A stretch of DNA of 64,000 bases from Candidatus Gastranaerophilales bacterium (GTDB taxonomy: Bacteria > Cyanobacteriota > Vampirovibrionia > Gastranaerophilales > Gastranaerophilaceae). The notes beneath the pieces were generated by a model. The model was not told the DNA's origin, made no database searches, and saw only the letters and a program-made list of their open reading frames with translations. Location: positions 33,244 through 97,243 of the forward strand of contig CALVAK010000006.1 in the NCBI GenBank assembly GCA_944325525.1. The letters run 5' to 3'. Made by a program: the position numbers and the translations under genes. Numbering within the stretch: position 1 is the first letter of the stretch; every line of letters begins with the position of its first letter. Below are positions 62,645 to 64,000 of the stretch, in pieces.

Positions 62645-63091
62645 TGTTGATTTTGAAATACTGCCGAGAGTCTGAAAAATCTTTTTTAAATATTCTCCCG
62701 AGTTATACAATTCTAAAAATTGTTTGTCTGCTTCTTGTTTTGTTTTAAATTTTTCTCTGAATTTATACAATGCATGTATTAAATCAATCTTTGCAAGAGC
62801 CTCAAGTTTTGATTTTTCTGAGGCAAAAGTGGTGGCACCTGTATTTAAAGGAATAAGCTGCGTTGATTTTATACTTTCATCAAGCAATTTTGATTGGAGA
62901 TCCGGTTCTAGACTTGAAACAAGGACTTCATAAGTAAAACCGCCTTTGACCTTAATTTTTCTTGAAACATATTTGCTGTCGGGTTTGTTTATTTCTATTC
63001 TTATTGAACGGTTGCTTTTTAGACCTTTTAATTCTGCAATTTTATCTATACTAATATATTTATTAAGACTTAAATTCTTTTCTGCCGCCAT
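62630..63091 (-). pseudogene. MuA-type transposase, N-terminal fragment
   Basis: From the ATG at 63091 (AAGAGGT seven bases upstream) the frame reads YISIDKIAELKGLKSNRSIR and GGFTYEVLVSSLEPDLQSKL, then LGSISKSTLYRY. This is the N-terminal DNA-binding part of Mu-like DDE transposases. After TLYRY, at the AT-rich joint, it enters antisense terminase sequence. The catalytic DDE core is absent, so it cannot transpose. Confidence 0.7.
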
Positions 63092-63250
63092 TTTTGACCT
63101 CTTATTCAGTTCCATTATTGTTATTATGGCGCATATGCAGAAAGATTTAAGCCTTTTGCTAATTTATGCTAACAGGAAATTATTATCAAAAAAATTTTCA
63201 CTACCAACTTAAAAAAATTAAATTTCCGACTTCGAGAAAAATTCCAAAAA

Positions 63251-63284
63251 TCTCAAACTAGCTGTTATTTCTCACACTGGGTGT
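63251..63284 (-). repeat. Right inverted end of the Mu-like remnant
   Basis: The plus strand reads TCTCAAACTAGCTGTTATTT followed by CTCACACTGGGTGT. It is the reverse complement of the left end at 61674-61710 with a few changes. Confidence 0.7.
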
Positions 63285-63337
63285 AATTCCTTATACAACA
63301 ACGATTTAAAGTGTGGAGAATAATAGGAAGATAAAGT

Positions 63338-63452
63338 CCGAGTGTGAGCAGTTTGAGAATTTTTTATTCACGATTTTTCCGACTTTAAAATTCAATAAAA
63401 TCAAGCCTTTCGGTGAAAAATCTCAAACTGGCTGTTTTTCTCAAACCGGACG
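63338..63452. repeat. Second, shorter inverted-repeat pair
   Basis: GTCCGAGTGTGAGCAGTTTG (from 63337) and, on the other strand, GTCCGGTTTGAGAAAAACAG plus CCAGTTTGAGA (63452-63421) face each other across about 60 bases. They share the GTTTGAGA words with the Mu-like ends. This could be an operator or leftover ends of a related element. The bases from 63092 to 63337 otherwise hold only the transposase leader and AT-rich sequence. Confidence 0.55.
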
Positions 63453-63530
63453 GAAAAATATAAATTCCTTAAAAAGGAGGAACCAAAATTTTAATTATTT
63501 GCGGAACTGGACTTTACCAAAATAATCATT

Positions 63531-63707
63531 TTATCCGTACACTTCAAAATTGGTGCGTAATTCAGCTATATTAAGAAAATCTCAATCTATCCGTACAGTC
63601 CGAAAAAAGTCCATTTCGGCAGTTTGATTTTTTTGGAATACTTAAAATTCCGACCTAAAAAAGCCCACACAAAGCGGGCTTTCCAAAAATATCAATCTAT
63701 CCGTACA
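63531..63707 (+). repeat. Three copies of the word TATCCGTACA
   Basis: TTTATCCGTACA ends at 63541, CAATCTATCCGTACA lies at 63583-63597 and again at 63693-63707. The spacing is uneven (52 and 110 bases), so they look like dispersed binding sites and not a tight iteron array. Confidence 0.55.
63659..63681 (+). terminator. Hairpin with terminator shape
   Basis: AAAGCCC and GGGCTTT pair around CACACAAAGC, with A-rich sequence upstream. It lies between two TATCCGTACA words, ahead of the WYL fragment. Confidence 0.6.
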
Positions 63708-63710
63708 AAT

Positions 63711-63893
63711 CAATCCGGACGTGAAATTACAATTATACTACCAGTTAGTATAAAATTAGGATGTGAAATTAATGACTCGCTTTTTCAAAAAAAAGTATAT
63801 GTAAATGCTTTATGCGAATTAAGAGAAGAAGAAAGAATTTTTAGATTAGATAGAATTAAAATACTTAGTTTGTTAAAAAGAGATAATATATAA
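63711..63893 (+). pseudogene. WYL-domain remnant
   Basis: The frame reads REITIILPVSIKLGCEIN, then KVYVNALCELREEERIFRLD, RIKILSLL. This is the closing strand-helix part of a WYL domain (Y-x-A-x-C-x2-R-x3-R-x-F-R-L-D-R-I). The frame continues upstream without a plausible start and through a terminator-like hairpin, so only the C-terminal piece remains. It suggests that a WYL regulator once belonged to this island. Confidence 0.6.
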
Positions 63894-63904
63894 TATTTTT
63901 TCTT

Positions 63905-64000
63905 GGGAACAATTTGGGAACAATTCATAAACTCTCGCCCTCCTTGCATGAGTAGTCTGGTATGCCCTTTTTCGGGGCTTTCTTGGCTGCGTCCTCCTGC
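63905..64000. other. GC-richer right edge after a tandem 11-mer
   Basis: GGGAACAATTT is repeated in tandem (63905-63915 and 63916-63926, last base differing). From about 63930 the sequence becomes markedly GC-richer than the rest of the window. A minus-strand frame is open to the edge and reads REFMNCSQIVPK near its end, which may belong to a gene outside the window. No firm call. Confidence 0.3.

Larger units (their letters stand above)
61674..63284. mobile_element. Decayed Mu-like transposable phage remnant with inverted ends
   Basis: About 1.6 kb are bounded by inverted repeats: the left end reads ACACCTAGTTTGAGAAATTA plus TCACAGCCGGTTTGAGA (61674-61710), the right end on the minus strand reads ACACCCAGTGTGAGAAATAA plus CAGCTAGTTTGAGA (63284-63251). 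Inside are a small phage gene, a gene fragment, the N-terminal part of a Mu gp28-type terminase, and, tail to tail with it, the N-terminal part of a MuA-type transposase. Each end has two copies of the word GTTTGAGA, like transposase binding sites. The core of the phage has been lost by deletion. Confidence 0.7.

Noticed and set aside
63313..63525. 70-residue frame with the second inverted pair
   Set aside because: It runs through both arms of the inverted repeat and has no start signal.
1..64000. CRISPR array, tRNA or rRNA genes
   Set aside because: No regular direct-repeat array and no tRNA-like T-arm words outside genes were recognised by eye; a tRNAscan or Infernal run would be decisive.

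Overview
The window is strongly AT-rich (roughly 30% G+C by eye), with short intergenic gaps and a mostly ordinary chromosomal gene set. The organism looks like a fermentative, envelope-bearing, anaerobic gut-type bacterium. The best guess is the non-photosynthetic cyanobacterial sister lineage Gastranaerophilales/Vampirovibrionia ('Melainabacteria'). This is an inference from several things together: a very large AsmA-like envelope protein, a PgpH/YbeY/DgkA operon, a ThrRS without a TGS domain, pyruvate formate-lyase with CoA transferase and no respiratory genes, and several lineage-type proteins carrying an N-terminal SFKG-like motif. A 16S gene or a marker phylogeny would be needed to prove it, and neither is in the window.

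Layout. 1-5.8 kb: the end of an ECF sigma factor, a secreted Spy/CpxP-like protein, and a 1524-residue AsmA-like protein. 5.9-8.9 kb: pgpH-ybeY-dgkA. 9-11.1 kb: a dispersed repeat, two overlapping membrane paralogues and a family 2 glycosyltransferase. 11.2-13.7 kb: a TPR-GAF-HD-GYP signalling protein with a NarL-type regulator. 13.8-17.1 kb: an operon of two WYL regulators plus a DUF4127 protein. 17.2-24.5 kb: a dCMP deaminase, a LOG-family protein, thiG-thiH with a structured leader, thrS and lineage-specific proteins. 24.7-28.4 kb: a kinase-like protein, a uridine-kinase-like protein, nadD, yqeK and tspO. 29-36.4 kb: fermentation and transport, namely pflA, a naturally split pyruvate formate-lyase, a GT8 glycosyltransferase, a two-subunit CoA transferase, and an ArsB/NhaD-type transporter with an OadG-like partner. 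37-46 kb: small secreted proteins, an NrtR-like regulator, a lytic transglycosylase, a peptidase T-like enzyme, rpsO, metK, cca and a large SFKG-type protein. 47-51 kb: infC-rpmI-rplT and rplJ-rplL, each with a recognisable control signal (an AUU start and an L10 leader). 51-56.4 kb: EF-hand proteins, murI, an AMIN-amidase and trxB.

From 56.4 kb to the right edge the content becomes accessory. It holds a Fic protein with an operator-like promoter, a large SF1 helicase-nuclease, the tail of a tyrosine recombinase, and a 1.6 kb wreck of a Mu-like transposable phage. That wreck (terminase N-terminus joined tail-to-tail to a MuA N-terminus) is bounded by inverted repeats, and further related repeats, a WYL-domain remnant and a short GC-richer edge follow.

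Themes. (1) Pyruvate formate-lyase is encoded as two genes, the glycyl-radical domain being a separate 79-residue protein. (2) A dispersed intergenic repeat with at least three full-length copies and several fragments sits against gene 3' ends and supplies stop codons to two genes. (3) Two similar orphan minus-strand terminators suggest a small-RNA family. (4) Several regulatory RNAs or starts can be read directly: the thiG leader, the L10 leader and the infC AUU start. No tRNA, rRNA or CRISPR array was recognised.
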